DNA from: Rhyzopertha dominica
Lineage: Eukaryota > Arthropoda > Insecta > Coleoptera > Bostrichidae
NCBI GenBank assembly: GCA_025024175.1
Contig: QCXZ01000138.1
Span: 1,550,002 to 1,614,001, forward strand
Direction: 5' to 3'
Length of the DNA stretch: 64,000 nucleotides
A program made the position numbers and the translations under genes. The number at the start of each line of letters is the position of its first letter. The stretch's first letter is position 1. Below are positions 32,528 through 45,100 of this stretch, in pieces. The notes beneath the pieces were generated by a model, which worked only from the letters and a program-made list of their open reading frames with translations, did no database searches and had not been told where the DNA came from.

Positions 32528-33300
32528 TGACGTACATTGCCGAGTGTGAGTTCTGTTACTGCTGATTTCTAGATGTACCCGAGTCCCCAGTTTCTCAGTT
32601 TCAATCTGATATAAATTGTTGTCTTTGTAGTGTGTAGTGCCAATGCATATCTTTCCACATGAGCAGGGAATACTGAAAATACTAGATACTGACAATGGAT
32701 CCTTTATCCCTAGCGTTGAGGTGTCGCATAAATATTGCTTCAGTTGGATGTTTTTCCAGGAGTCTATCGATTCCATCGGTAATTAGTACTAAATATGTCA
32801 GGAAAGCTTTTCTTAATCCCAAACGTTCTGCGCCGTCTGCTTGGTTGATTCTTGGTTTTTTTAATTTCTTATATGTTGATTGCGAAAACCCGCTCTAAAT
32901 CTTCCGTTTGTACGTTTATGAGATCCGGAGTACATAATGTCTGGTATCGATGTGCCAAAGTAGTTATTATGTCCAGTTTTTAGTCAAGGGTGGTGGTTTG
33001 AAGTCTGGTTTAAGTACATATCCGTATGTGTTGCTTTCCTATAAACAATTTGCATCGATAGATTTCAAGATCTGTTCACCAAGAAGTCGAGGAAAGTTAG
33101 TCTTCCATTTTGTTCAGAGTCCATAGCATATCTTATGTTTTGAAGTTGGTCGTTCAAATGCGTTAGGATTTTATATAAATTTTCTTTGTTATGCTTCCAT
33201 ACAATAAGAGTGTCTTCCACATACCTATACTAATCTACCGGCTTCACTTATGCCGTCTTTAACGCTTTATCTTCAAAAGACTGCATGTAGAAATTTTTGG
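32528..33300 (-). pseudogene. Penelope-like element, RT end plus GIY-YIG nuclease
   Basis: On the minus strand: RYVEDTLIVWKHNKENLYKI (RT motif C; YVDD reads YVED, about 33230), LTHLNDQLQNIRYAMDSEQN, GRLTFLDFLVNRS, VYRKATHTDMYLNQTSNHHP (about 33010), a linker, then KDPLSVSSIFSIPCSCGKIC and IGTTHYK (GIY-YIG motif, about 32700-32610). Stops and frame changes throughout. The RT N-terminus is absent, so the copy is 5' truncated. Confidence 0.85.
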
Positions 33301-33319
33301 ACTTAGTGAGCTATTCATA

Positions 33320-34440
33320 ACTACGCGATCAATCTGTTCAGAGAACTGGCCTTTCCAAACAAAATAGTTCTCGGCTATTACAGAAAATGTCGCAGCTGTC
33401 TGAAATTGCATTAAACAAATGGGACATCAAGGAAATAGGTGACCTGCAAAGAGTATTCGAGTTTGCAGTGTTATAGTAGAAAGTGTTGCGTTGCCGGGAG
33501 TTTGAGTGTGGTAGCAATAAACTGAGACGATCCAATATAAATGGACCATCTATTTTGTTATTAAGCAAGTTGTAGACAAAATTGATTACTATAACCATAT
33601 GTCAGGAATATAATGACTCGTATCCAAAATTGTCAAGGAGCAACTGATAGTCACGGGATAAACTTCTTCTATTCGAAAGGTCAAGAACTTTAAGAATTCA
33701 CGCTGAACGGATTCCATTAGATCTATGTTAATATTATAAATGGGAGACCATTAAATTTCTGCATAGTCCAGCCTGGATCGCACCGACGGGACGAGAAGTA
33801 AAGCCTGCTCATGGTATTGTGGTTATCTTTGAAAAGACTGCAATTGCATTTGCCTACAATTAGTGCAAGCCAACAGAAGGCAGTCTTGAGTCATCCGCAC
33901 TCTTTAAATCATCAGCAAACAACTTACAGCAGCTAATTACATCTCCAATATCATTAATAAATAGCAAGAACAGCAGTGGACCCAAGTTTGAGCCGTGGGG
34001 TATTCCAGATGTTGCAATGAAAGAGGGATATACAAAATTGTGGTATCCCATAATCTGCTCTCTATCTTTCAGGCAAACAAGGTAATTAGAGGAAAGAAAG
34101 AAAGAAAACCCATAACAGTCCAATTGCTGTAATAAAATTTCGCGATCTACCGTATCAAAAGCTTTTTGAAAGTCAGTGTAGAGTGTAACAACTTGGCATC
34201 TTGAATCAGTTGCTTAAGCTACATATGTATTATGACAAGCACGCAAGGTTAATTACAGTAGATCTTATTCTAATAAATCCAAGCTGAAACGGTGACAAGA
34301 AACGGTTAAGGTTGTTGTAGATTCTGTCATGCAAAATTGATTGGAAGACTTTCGCAAAGTTGCAGATCAGAGAATTTGGACGATAATTTTGAATGTCATT
34401 GACAAGTGGCAATGAATCCTGATTTTACAACTCATACAAA
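33320..34440 (-). pseudogene. LINE reverse transcriptase relic, Jockey-like
   Basis: Minus strand, in order: DIQNYRPNSLICNFAKVFQS, ILHDRIYNNL and LSPFQLGFIRIRSTV (34412-34230), a QVVTLYTDFQKAFDTVDREI-like block (about 34195-34140), LDCYGFSFF, YLVCLKDREQIM, SGIPHGSNLGPLLFLLFIND, KLFADDLK (motif C, 33920), and the C-terminal NFVYNLLNNKIDGPFI and AISDSCDIFCNS (33598-33370). Several stops. The left end lies about 20 bp from the PLE at 33300. Confidence 0.85.
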
Positions 34441-36130
34441 ATTTTTAAGAATTGATAGTAAATTATTGTGAACACTAGAAGGAGGTAAATTAAACTAGAT
34501 AAACAGTCAAGTATTGTAGTATTCTGAGTAAGGCAGTTCGATGATAATGTATTGAATGAAACTGTTGCATGCACGTTATTTTTTGCTCAGCAGAGGTGCG
34601 AATTTCTTTAATATTCTGCAGACAAAATTTCTGTATACTCCGGTTATTAAGATATTCAAGTCGAAATTGAAATCGCTTCTTCCGAAATTGTATCTATGAC
34701 GTCAAAGCATTTGAGAAACATAATTTTCATGTATATGGAGCAATATACTGTTGCGGCGTAATTTACTTTGTTTATTATTGCTGGATTTGCATAAAAACCC
34801 TCTTTGTTTTAGAAGTCAATAAAATTTCATTATTAAAATGAATACCTTAATGTTATCGACGTCCTGACAATCAGCGGTAACAACTCCTTTAACATAAACC
34901 TCGGAACCACCAGCAAATCAAATTCAAATAGCAACATCAAAGCGACATAGAACAACGCGCACCAGGCGATGGCAGAGCGAAACAAAACAGAGTATTAGGT
35001 CCGCAAGAGGGAAGCCATCTTTAATCCGATACATGTTTTTAGGCTAAATTATAATTCAATAAACCGGTTGCTGCATTAGAAATGCGAATGCAGTTTTGCT
35101 AACAAAGAGACTGGCGAATTCGACCTAAAGAATGGATAATAAGGTCGTGCGGCGCACAACTAATCTCTATACAAGTATGTGGTATCACCTTGACTCGTGA
35201 GCTTACTATTCAAAAATGTCCAATAATATAGCGGTTGAGTTATTACAGGCAATACGGTAATGGCTTATTCCAGATGAAAATATTTATCTGCTCGGTGTCG
35301 AGTTCTGCGTCATTTCACGGACACTGGGTTCTTTTGTTTTGCTGAAAGACACTTAATTCCTGCTTTTAATAGATGGCGTGTTGTCACAATTTTTTGCATG
35401 TTTAGATTTGCTGCTTGATTAGGAATGCCGAGTTCTTATCTTTACATAATAAATTTTTGGAACTATAATAAAAATTTCTCCTTACTAGGGCCTAAAAAAT
35501 TACACCTAAGTTACGCCTATCTAATCACATCACAGTGAAAATGATCCATTCAATTGCCGAAAGGGTAGAAATATTTTTTATTTGCGGTGTCGAACATAGC
35601 TGTGCTCGTACATAGCAAGAGCATTCTAAGAAAAATGTGGATTTTAAGTACACTCTCGATCTTGCGAGAAAATTCCAAGAAACTGAACCTGTATTATATG
35701 CAAGAGGTCGTAAATAGAATAATTGATGACATGGCTCACCAAATAGCTTTCTGTGTAGCGTGTCCACAGCCTCTTTGTCGAAAAAGTCCAAAAGACTCAA
35801 TTTAATAAGTAACTTGCGTCATAGTACCAACCTACTTCTTGATCTCCCACATCGTAAATGAGCGAAAAAACATAATACTGCTAGTGTATAACCTGCGCAG
35901 CCACGAATCCATCAACACAACTGAGATAAATGACGAAGCAGTACAACATGGAAGCTCCAACTATGAAGGAACGGGCATTAAAAGGCAGTTTAAGTAAGGG
36001 GATCTCATTGCCGCCGTCCTGGGAAGGACACTGCAAAGAAGCGAAAGAGATTAACGACTTAGTCTTGAATCGCTTAAGCGAGTAACATGGAATCCCGAGG
36101 AATGGAATTGATTAAGACGATCAGTTTTTA
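34441..36130. other. Gene-free stretch
   Basis: Overlapping frames at 35525-35805 on both strands have no recognisable domain. The last 300 bp before 36130 may be the internal end of an LTR element (see the next entry). Confidence 0.4.
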
Positions 36131-36140
36131 AGGAGGGGAT

Positions 36141-36575
36141 AGTGTTACATAGTAGTGCATAATCTGCGCCATCTGTCGACCAGAGTTGCAAGCATGCAGA
36201 TGTGGTGCATGCAGTCCATCAAGTAATGATCCTAGCGACAGAGAGATGGCGGGAATGTCGATTCCCTAGTTAATTCTACCTATAGAATGTACGCGAAGTT
36301 TAGACAGCGACAGTGAGATGCATTTCTAGAAACGTCTAGAAAGATAACGTAGGCGGAAGCTTCAAAAAGTTGGAAAATCTATTAATCGAGCCAGATCCGG
36401 CTTAGCGAAGCAGGCGTTTTAGCGTTAGTGTGTGCAGTATAGTGGCTTACTAAATTAGTAGTGTCAAAACAGTAGTGTTTAGATTTAGTGTATCTTAGTA
36501 AAAGTGTTCAAAAAAAGAATATTCTGTCAGAAATCAGCATTTGTCGAACCCGTACGTCGTAACAAGTACAATTAA
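36141..36575 (+). repeat. LTR-like block with a polypurine tract
   Basis: AAGGAGGGGA (36130-36139) resembles a polypurine tract directly before AGTGTTACATAG, a common start of Ty3/gypsy-type LTRs. The block ends around CGTAACAAGTACAATTAATT and is followed by TGGCGAGAC, which could be a decayed primer-binding site. No gag or pol was recognised and no second copy is present, so this is tentative. Confidence 0.35.
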
Positions 36576-36599
36576 TTACATGGCGAGACTCTTTTAATG

Positions 36600-38400
36600 G
36601 TGTCTCATGAAACAGGAAGTTTTATTTAATATTTTCAAGGGATGTCTATCTTGCTAACGGGTGTTATTTCAAAAGTTGTCCCTTGCAAACCAAAGTTTTT
36701 AAATATTTTCTCTATTTAAAATAATTCAAGGTGTTCTGTTTAAAACAACGAGTGCCTACGTAGAAAGATGACACTGAAAACTATTCAAGAATAAGCACAT
36801 GAACTCCATCTACAATCCATGAAGTATGTTTTCCCAGTCCATTCAATTCAGTATAATATAACAATGAGATTTTCGATTTTAAATATCAGCAGATATGCAC
36901 ATATATTAAGGATAAGCAGATGAAAATTCCGGAAAGAAAGAATGTTTTCTATTCAAACACAACAGCTATTCACATGCGTGTAAAAAACACATGTATACGA
37001 CCAATTCATCCTAATTAAAAGTCAAACAACAGCATCCCAGTTATACTAACCTGTGCGACTAATTAGTGTAAAAATTACAAAGAATCACCGCAGAGATCAG
37101 AAGTACGCTGCGTACGCGTTGAAAATTTATTGCCATTAGTACGGAGATAATTTGCGGTGCTTTGCACACTAAAACATTAATAGCGCACACGGCCAACTCC
37201 GTAAGTGTGAAGACATTTAAATTAATGATGTACGTGAACAGGTTGTTATGATTTGCAGTGTACCTATCATGTCGTTACTTTTCATAAATCAACACAAATC
37301 TTTATTACTATAATAGGGCAATTTGAGCGAATTTACGCTACCCACGCGATGCATGCTCCTTGAGACTTCTGCGAATTACTGAAAAGCTAGACTTCTTATT
37401 TCTATTGTGTGACACGTCGTCTGCGCCGACAACATCGTTATTTCGGGGATAACTCCAGTTATAATACCAAAATACACGTGTAGCAAGGTTTACAAAGCAC
37501 AAAAAAGACAGAGTGGGTATCAGCGGATTTCCAAGCAAGGAAAAATCCAGAACCGTAGTTATCTGTTGGCATTAAAATAAAAAGTGGTTGTCGAGAGCTT
37601 GGACAGAAGAGAAAATGTTTTGATTTTGTGTCACAACAAACGATTAAAATTTGGTTCAAGTATGACAATAAAAAGTAACACAATGATGTTGGTAACTGGT
37701 GGAGGTATAGATAGAATCGAATGGTCGATATTTTCTTGTAGTAAGCGGCTCCAGGCCTATCCGTAATTGGACCGTTGCGTCTGGTGGATGTGGAACTGGA
37801 CTTCCACTATACTCCCCAAGTCAGTCTGGATTGATGCTAATCCAAGAGACTAGCTACGTCAAAGAAATCAGTGATAGCACCAAAACGAACAGTATGCATT
37901 AATAAGGAGCATGGTAAGAACCGTTTATCGCGAAACCACATCTTCTGTTGATGAACCAAAACATTCCGTATCTACAGTACCATGTTAAGGATGGTGACAC
38001 TGTGAGTGGCAAGGGCTCAAAAGTGTCAATGACACTGAACATCCACAGACATTAACACGATTACTTTCTGATGAGGAAGTTTTGTTTTTGGTTTTTCAAA
38101 TTCAGCGTAGCGAATCACTTCAAAGCGTTTGTGCCGCTGAAGTAATATACCTAGAATGGTAGGCATATTCAAATGTTTGCAATCATATGGAAAATGAAAA
38201 ACAAAATTAGGTAACAGTTAAAACCAGAATGGTTACGTGTATTAAGCTTTAAATTGAACCTTTTGATATCAGACATAAATTAATATCGAAGAAACACTAA
38301 ATTTCTACTTAATCATGGAAACCATGTTACTAACAAAACTAGCTACCAGCAGATTCAACATAAAAAGCAATAAAAGATACATGCGCAAGAATCAGTAAGT
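36600..38400. other. AT-rich stretch, nothing recognised
   Basis: AAGGTGTTCTGTTTAAAACA near 36728 resembles the motif at 31376. A GC-richer passage at about 37740-37860 has no coding signature. Confidence 0.4.
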
Positions 38401-38572
38401 TATGCCGGATTTCCACCAAAAGGGAAAAATGCAATTTTGTCGACACGCTTATTTGCTCAAAAAATTTTGGGAAGTATCCTTAGGCCACTTAATACATTGC
38501 AAAAACAACCAAGAAGATGTAGATAAATGTAAATGTATCTTTTTTGGTAAAATTTGTGTCTGTAACCGTAAA

Positions 38573-39503
38573 ATGCGTTGTCTAAATCAAGTTCATGTAG
38601 CAAAAGCCGTTGCATTGCTTGAGGATGGACGTTCTATACGTTACGAAGCAAATGCACTCCAAACTAGTCCATTAGATATTTGCAGACTTTGACATAGGTA
38701 CCAAGCAAGTGGTAGCTATTCCAGAAGAGTTCAGCAAGGCAGGAAACAAAAAATAACCATTCAGGATGATATGTATATTGTTACATCTTATCTTCGCACT
38801 GCTCCTGCTCTTCAGGTACAAAACCTTCTTCGGAATGCCACTGACGTGGAAATTTCTGATCAAAGGGTCAGGAGTATACTGAAAGAAACTAACTTGGACC
38901 TGTCATAATTCCTCGTTTAACCGGAAACCATAAAATTGCCAATTTAACATTTGCTCGTGAACATGAGCAATGGCAACTTCTACAATGGCGCACTGCTCTT
39001 TACTGGTGAGTAGCTATTTTCTGTTACTCGTTGCCATGGTCGTGTTACTCTAACAGACGTCCCGGTGTACAAGAAGCTGATAAATTCGAAGGTGGCTCGG
39101 TGATGTTTTAGTTTTAGTATAGAAGGCCGCATAGACTTGGTCGTTGCTCTCCAACGTTTAAATGCAAGAGTTTATGTAGACATCATTCTGAAAGATTATA
39201 TTTTGCTATTCGCGAAAAATTTCTGCAATAAATTTATTCTGCAGCGGGACAATTATAGAATACACACGGCAGATGTTACAAGAAACTTTCTTGACGAAAA
39301 TAGAATCCAGTTGATACCTGGGATATGCTTGATAGGCGCATTAGAAAACGTCTTGTTGCACCGCAAACTCTGCAACAACTAGCTGAGCCCATTCTCGAAC
39401 AATGGCAAAGCATTCCACAGGACGAAATAAGCAATATTGTCCGAAGCATGTCGCGACGGTGTCGGTTGTAAAAGGTGCTCATGGAGGACATACACGATAC
39501 TAG
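38573..39503 (+). pseudogene. Tc1-like transposase
   Basis: Starts MRCLNQVHVAKAVALLEDGR with a paired-type DNA-binding N-terminus, followed by SGSYSRRVQQGRKQ, VQNLLRNATDVEISDQ and AREHEQWQLLQWRTALL-like sequence (about 38950-39000). The first catalytic block (normally F-T-D-E) reads FTGE, IEGRIDLVVALQRLNARVYV follows, and the second block reads LQRDNYRIHTADVTRNFLDE (Asp kept, about 39240). The S-P-D-L-N-P-I-E block with the catalytic Glu is damaged, and GGHTRY precedes the stop at 39501. Clear Tc1 family, inactive by several frame changes. Confidence 0.88.
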
Positions 39504-39694
39504 GAATCGATATACCAAATATGATTGACTTTCATCAGCAATAGAAGTGATAGAATCTGATCAGCACATTTAGTTTTTGGTACCGTTTTCAAGTTTTTAA
39601 CCGTATCATGTTTAGCTATTCATTAAGATTTAATTTGGTGTTACAGATTATTAAGTAATGTTTAGACAACAATAAGCAACAACAAAACGTGCAG

Positions 39695-39747
39695 AGAGTA
39701 AACGGCAAGCTGCCAAAAAAGTGTTCCTCTAATTTTTTAGGAGTGTA
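39695..39747 (-). repeat. Candidate right terminal repeat of the Tc1 element
   Basis: GGCAAGCTGCC, AAAAAAGTGTTCC and TTTTTTAGGAGTGTA end the element region. A decayed inverted match to AAAAAATTTTGGGAAGTATC near 38459 on the left is plausible but weak. Confidence 0.35.
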
Positions 39748-39759
39748 AATTCATATAAG

Positions 39760-40812
39760 TAGTACATATATTNTAGATTATAGGTACTGCTGACATGAGT
39801 TCACTTCCATTAGAAATTTGTTTAAGAGAATATCCTCCGGTTAAATCAAACAAGATTTTAAAAAATCGCTTTTCTAACATCTACGGTAGACGGCAGCTTA
39901 GCCGACGAAATATACATATGTGTATTGGCTAAATTATTATGCTAAGGGCTTTTCATATATAAGCGGTTTAATAACATGGATAAAAGACCAATTTGTCATT
40001 AATATATAGGGTATCTTTGAAGCAACACAATTTCTAATCGCGACTGCTGTGATATCAGCTGTCATAGTTTGCATACTATTAGTGACATTTATATCAAGTA
40101 TGGTCTGGCAGATTTTCTTGAATAGACTCACGCTTGATCAACGCTATGAAATTAAATTTTTTTTGATAAGTCGATTTCAAACAATCATACTGAATTTTCG
40201 AATTTTCGTTAATAATGTGTTCTAGTATTGCATCCTTGTGTGCGGTTATCATCGTCGTTATAGTGAAGTAGTTCCGTGTATCTTTAGAAGAAATCTTAGC
40301 GGCAACACAAGAAAGAGTAACCACTACGATAGTGCGATAATCTTGTCTAGAGACCAGGAAGTCATGGAAATAAACCCACAGCCGTAAAAAATGTCTAATA
40401 TATAAATAAAATGCGCGCAGACAAGAAGGATCCGTTAGAACATCACCCGACGTAGAGCTCCAGAAAGCTATTGGACAAACGTAGACGAAATCGCACAAGG
40501 AAACGTCAGCATCACCATGAAAGAGCAATCTAAACAAGCTACAGAAATCGAGCAACTACATAAAATTGGAAGAGTTTAATTTAAAGTGCGTCCCATTGTT
40601 GTGTACTTATGTTTATGTTAATATTATCGTTGATGTTGTCGCTATAGTGAAGTAGTTTCGTGTATCTAGTTAAGTATATTCAAGAAATTACACAATAGTG
40701 GTACATAAAATTCTGGAAGACGGAAACAGTATGCATTGCAGGTGTACATGTCCCAACCGACAGAAGAGCGAACGCAGTGCTTAGGCAAATAACTCAAGAA
40801 ACAACAAAATGA
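39760..40812. other. Unassigned stretch
   Basis: An open minus-strand frame (40555-40094, 153 codons) has no recognisable domain. TATAGTGAAGTAGTTCCGTG (40259-40278) recurs with one change near 40635, a short direct repeat about 375 bp apart. Confidence 0.35.
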
Positions 40813-41197
40813 ACAAGCGGAACTCTTGGATAACAGAACTACCATAAAAAGAATAGAGACGTACGCGACGAAATACTAGGGACACATCAAAGAGAGAAGC
40901 AGACCTATATTAAGGAAGACCTGGGAACTAAGCGGAGACCAACGAAAAACAGGAAGACCGTGCTTTACATCGAATACAACTATATAGAGGATAATTCAGA
41001 AGTCAGGGAGAAGCGAAGAATAATAGCTAGAAATGATAAGGAACAAGAAATTGATCGAGCTACTCTGAAGTGGAACAACGATGTCAACACCACCAAAAAA
41101 AAACAAAAAAATGAATGAGCCTATGTAACCTTCCCATTCCAGTCCTTATATTTCCTCATGATGAGCTAGGCAGTCGCACAAATAGCTATCAGCATGT
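40813..41197 (+). repeat. Unclassified dispersed repeat, copy 2
   Basis: Direct-orientation partner of 16250-16623, with the extra 16 bp retained. It is followed within 100 bp by a mariner scrap. Confidence 0.8.
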
Positions 41198-41259
41198 ACC
41201 ACTCCAACCCAGCGTTAACGGTAGGCCCCGCGGTATGTCCGGGAGTGGCAGAAATGCTG

Positions 41260-41400
41260 ACCGTACGCTGGTTCAATCAATTAATCAAGTCGAATCAAGA
41301 AATGGACTCATCAACTGGCCACCCAGGTCCTGCAATTTGACCCCCCTATATTATTTTCTGTGGGTCTAGGTGAAGTCATTGGTTTATGCTAATAAATTGA
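41260..41400 (+). pseudogene. Mariner-like transposase C-terminal scrap
   Basis: The plus strand reads SRNGLINWPPRSCNLTPLYY, FLWV and, after a stop, VKSLVYAN. This is the third catalytic block (W-P-P-R-S-x-D-L-T-P) of a mariner family; its Asp reads as Asn. Only about 45 codons remain. Confidence 0.75.
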
Positions 41401-41940
41401 TATTTGATGTATACTGTTTAATTGTTAATCCCATATACTTTGACAGAAGCTAGTTTCTATGGTATTTATTCAAGTTTAAAATTTTATCACCCCTAAAAGA
41501 TACCCATTTCTTATTATAATTGGTCTGGAAAAAGTTTGCGATCTGTCATGAAATGAGGATATTTGTGCTTTGTTTCTATTTTATCTGTTTAGTGAAAATC
41601 CGGCATTTAAATACTATTAGTAAATATTTAAGCATGTATATTTAAGCACCTATGTATGTAATGGAAAAGATACAACAAACACTGCTTAAATATATTAGAC
41701 AAAAATGACTAATAAACAATCGGTCATCATTACCTCAGTGTACCTATGATTTGCAAACAAATTCATTGTTTACTGATAAGTGATTTTTCCCCTTCCAAAT
41801 TCTTATCGCGATTGCAAAAATTACCAAGGTGATCCTTCGGCATGCTGCAGATATTTAGTGCGACAGTTCCAAGAGCTATAATAATTGCACTGTGTCATTG
41901 AGGCTGTAAAATGTTCTAACGCAACATTATACTTGACAGT
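41400..41940. other. AT-rich stretch, nothing recognised
   Basis: No gene. Confidence 0.5.
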
Positions 41941-41944
41941 CACC

Positions 41945-42185
41945 TCTATCTTGCGTTTCTGAAAGAACCCGTTTTCCAAAGTGTGGGACAGAATTCGTGC
42001 CGCTGTTAATTACAAAAACGAACATGCAAATTACGCAAATCTAATATCCAATTAAGTGTGCTTAATTGGCAAAAGTACTCGCGCAGACCTTGGTCACTCT
42101 TAATAACGGCCAATTATTTTTTGATCTCTACACGAAACACGAATTAGCATGTTTTGTAAATTGTTTAATTGTCGAGTGGTTTTCA
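41945..42185. promoter_or_regulatory. Cluster of homeodomain and POU-like sites
   Basis: Within about 170 bp: GTTAATTAC (42005), octamer ATGCAAAT (42024), the inverted pair CCAATTAAG / CTTAATTGG spaced by four bases (42048-42069), CCAATTATT (42110) and AATTAGCATG (42142). Such clustering is typical of insect developmental enhancers. The surrounding DNA is GC-richer than the flanks. Function is inferred. Confidence 0.35.
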
Positions 42186-42199
42186 GGAGGTTCAGCTCT

Positions 42200-45100
42200 G
42201 GAGATTTTGATGTAGACATTGTGAAAAGCTACTGCTTTTGCATGGATTGATGCTGAACGTTATTCACAGCGGATAAAATACAACACAATTTACTCTAGCA
42301 AACTAAATTAAGAAGATGGTTAATTATAGGTAAATGTAGTTTTTCTTAACGGAGATGTAAAATCAGAAGAAATATTTTTTGCTCTAGAAACTCTATATTT
42401 ATTCAGGGTAAGCTCTTTTGGCGTTTTGCGAGCTCAATTTAACGCACCTTTCGGATTTTTAACAAAGTTCATGGCGTACTAGATATTTTGAAAAAAAAGT
42501 TTTGTTGTCCTTAGTGCTTTAATGTCAATACTTTAAATTTTAGGGAAAAAATGTTAATACAAAAGTTGATGATGCAAAATTTTGATAAGAAGTGTATACT
42601 TAGATCTAATTTCGTATCTAGAAGCCGTTGAAGAAGCTATCATGGGAATAGATACTGTTTTGAAACAGTGCAGTTAAAGTCAACAAAGTTTATTGTATGC
42701 CTTGTTTTAGTTGTTAAACATGTATAAATACTTAATAGTACTTCGTTACAGAAATAAAATTCAATCAATTCATCAAAACTTTTGTCGTTTTGCAAAATTT
42801 AAGACCAAAATAATTTATTTTTTTCATGGCTAGATTAAATTCACCATAAAACCGAAAAAATGTAACAACACTTTTTTTTAATAATCAAGTTTCACATTGT
42901 TAGGCTGATTTTTTAAAATCATGGCCAACTATGGTTTTTATTTAAAAAAGGGAAATTTATGCCTTCTTTGAAAAATTTAACATTATCTGATGGGGACATA
43001 ATTTTCTACAGCTTTTGTATTTACACTTTTCACGTAAAATAAAAAAATAGCGACGTTAGAGGACTAAGAACATACCGCCAAAATTTGTTTTTTTTGCAAA
43101 TATTTAGTAAGGTATAAACTTTTAAAAAACCAAAAAGGTACATTCAACTAGGCTCAACAAGACGTCGTAGCTATGACTAGTGATGGCCACAGTGTCATGA
43201 ATCAATTCGGACACGAAAGCCCAAATCAGATGGTTGGTCCTATGTGTAAATCACACTATGCACTATACGCTTTTGGCTAGTTTTCGCCATAAATATGAAA
43301 CCGGCGCCCTTTCTGTTGACTGCGAGTTGTAATCAGAATTATCAACTATTGCACAATACACTCAAAATTTTGACGAAAGAAAAAGTTCAATTTGTTATTA
43401 GATGATTGAATTTTCCTAAAACTAAAAAAATTTGAATATATCCTTATTGTGGAATGACGATGATAATATCGGCGTTCTGGAATCATTGTTGAGCGTCTTG
43501 GATCCAATAAGGTTGTCTAGAACTGGAATCGATGCAAAACTAGTCAGCCACAAAGTTTTTTAACATCTTGAGACGATTAACGATTTAGATTAGATCTAGA
43601 TTTATTCACTTAGTTATAATGAAAGAGTTACAGCTTCGCAATTGTAGAAAAATTACAGAATAACTATATAGTAGGTTATTTACCAAATTCATCCGAATAA
43701 TGAACACATCTTCTGAGTACCAACTGAAACGAGTTAGCTCTTTTAGTCTAACTGATAAGAAATGTCAAACCATGAAAATTTACGCANAGCACAACTAAAT
43801 CTATAGAAAAATTAAGAAGTTTTTTCGTTATCGATTATCAGATGATATTCTTAACAGCCTTGTATTTTTAAAAGCATATTTCGTTAAAAATAGAGACCAA
43901 TATAGGTTAGCGGTTGAACCGGTTTCCCGTTTAAAAGTCGATTACTTTATCTTACTCTACGCTTGTGTTTGTTTTATGCACATAATTAATAGCGCAACCT
44001 ACGTTATAATATAACGTAGGTTGTGTTAAGAGACCTTTATATATGAAGATACTAGATACTTTTTTTTAGGAAAATATGTACGCAACCAAAACATTTTATA
44101 GCCTTTATAGCCTATTCTTTAAATCTAACTTTTTTTACGTTTTAATTATTTTGATAGATAAATACAAGAGTGATAAAGATAAAACAAACATACTGCTTCT
44201 TAATATTCGTACTGCTTTGTATTGCGTACTAAAATAACATGTAGGTACAAGTAATAGTCCCAAATAAAGGCAAATTTGTTTGTTCATAATATAGTCTTGT
44301 GATCTAAAGTATAAGAAAATAGCAAATGTATCCAGAACTGTTACAGATGTAAACCAATAATGTCTAAAGACCGCGAAATTTTGCATATAATAGTGTAAAA
44401 TTTAGTATATCGTTCCTTTGAAAAAAGGAAATTCTTGTTTTAGTGTTCAAATAAAACTGTTTGTATTTAATGACATTATGCGCTTGTTTTCCAAACTTTG
44501 AATAGTACAGTGTTTCTTATTTAATTAAATTTATCTTCTTTAGTTTCAGATATATCTTTTTTCGAAAACGCTGACAACGTAATTTTTTTCCTAAAACCGT
44601 AATAAAAACGCCAATAATCGTTTAGGATGAGAATTACATTGTTTTTATAAAATTATCTTTAAATTTAAAAGTGAATCGAGAAATGTAATAATATACGTAG
44701 TTCCTAAAGAAGTGTATACGCAAAAATATTATCTAGAGACACACAAAAATAGGTGAGATTTTTCGATTAATTTTTAATTTATGACCAATAATAGTTTTTG
44801 ATAAATTAACAAAAATTAAGAGTCAGGAGTATCTCCTTAAAAAAAACCTATTTATATAAAAAGAGCTTACATTGGTGGAATATTCTATAGTGTCGCCATA
44901 AGGGCACCATTTACTAAAAATATTTTAAAAGTAAATAAAAAATTGCCTAAAGTATGTGTCTCAAAAAATAAGATGTCTTAGTACAATCAATGCTTGTTCC
45001 AGTATGCTTTTTTGCACAACCACCTAAATAAATAAAAGAAAACAACAGATATCTCAAATGTTTAATAATTAAGCAACATAAATAACAAATTGCTGTATAT

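Noticed and set aside
40094..40555. 153-codon minus-strand frame as a gene
   Set aside because: No domain seen; the region contains a short direct repeat and precedes an unclassified repeat, so it is probably repeat-derived.
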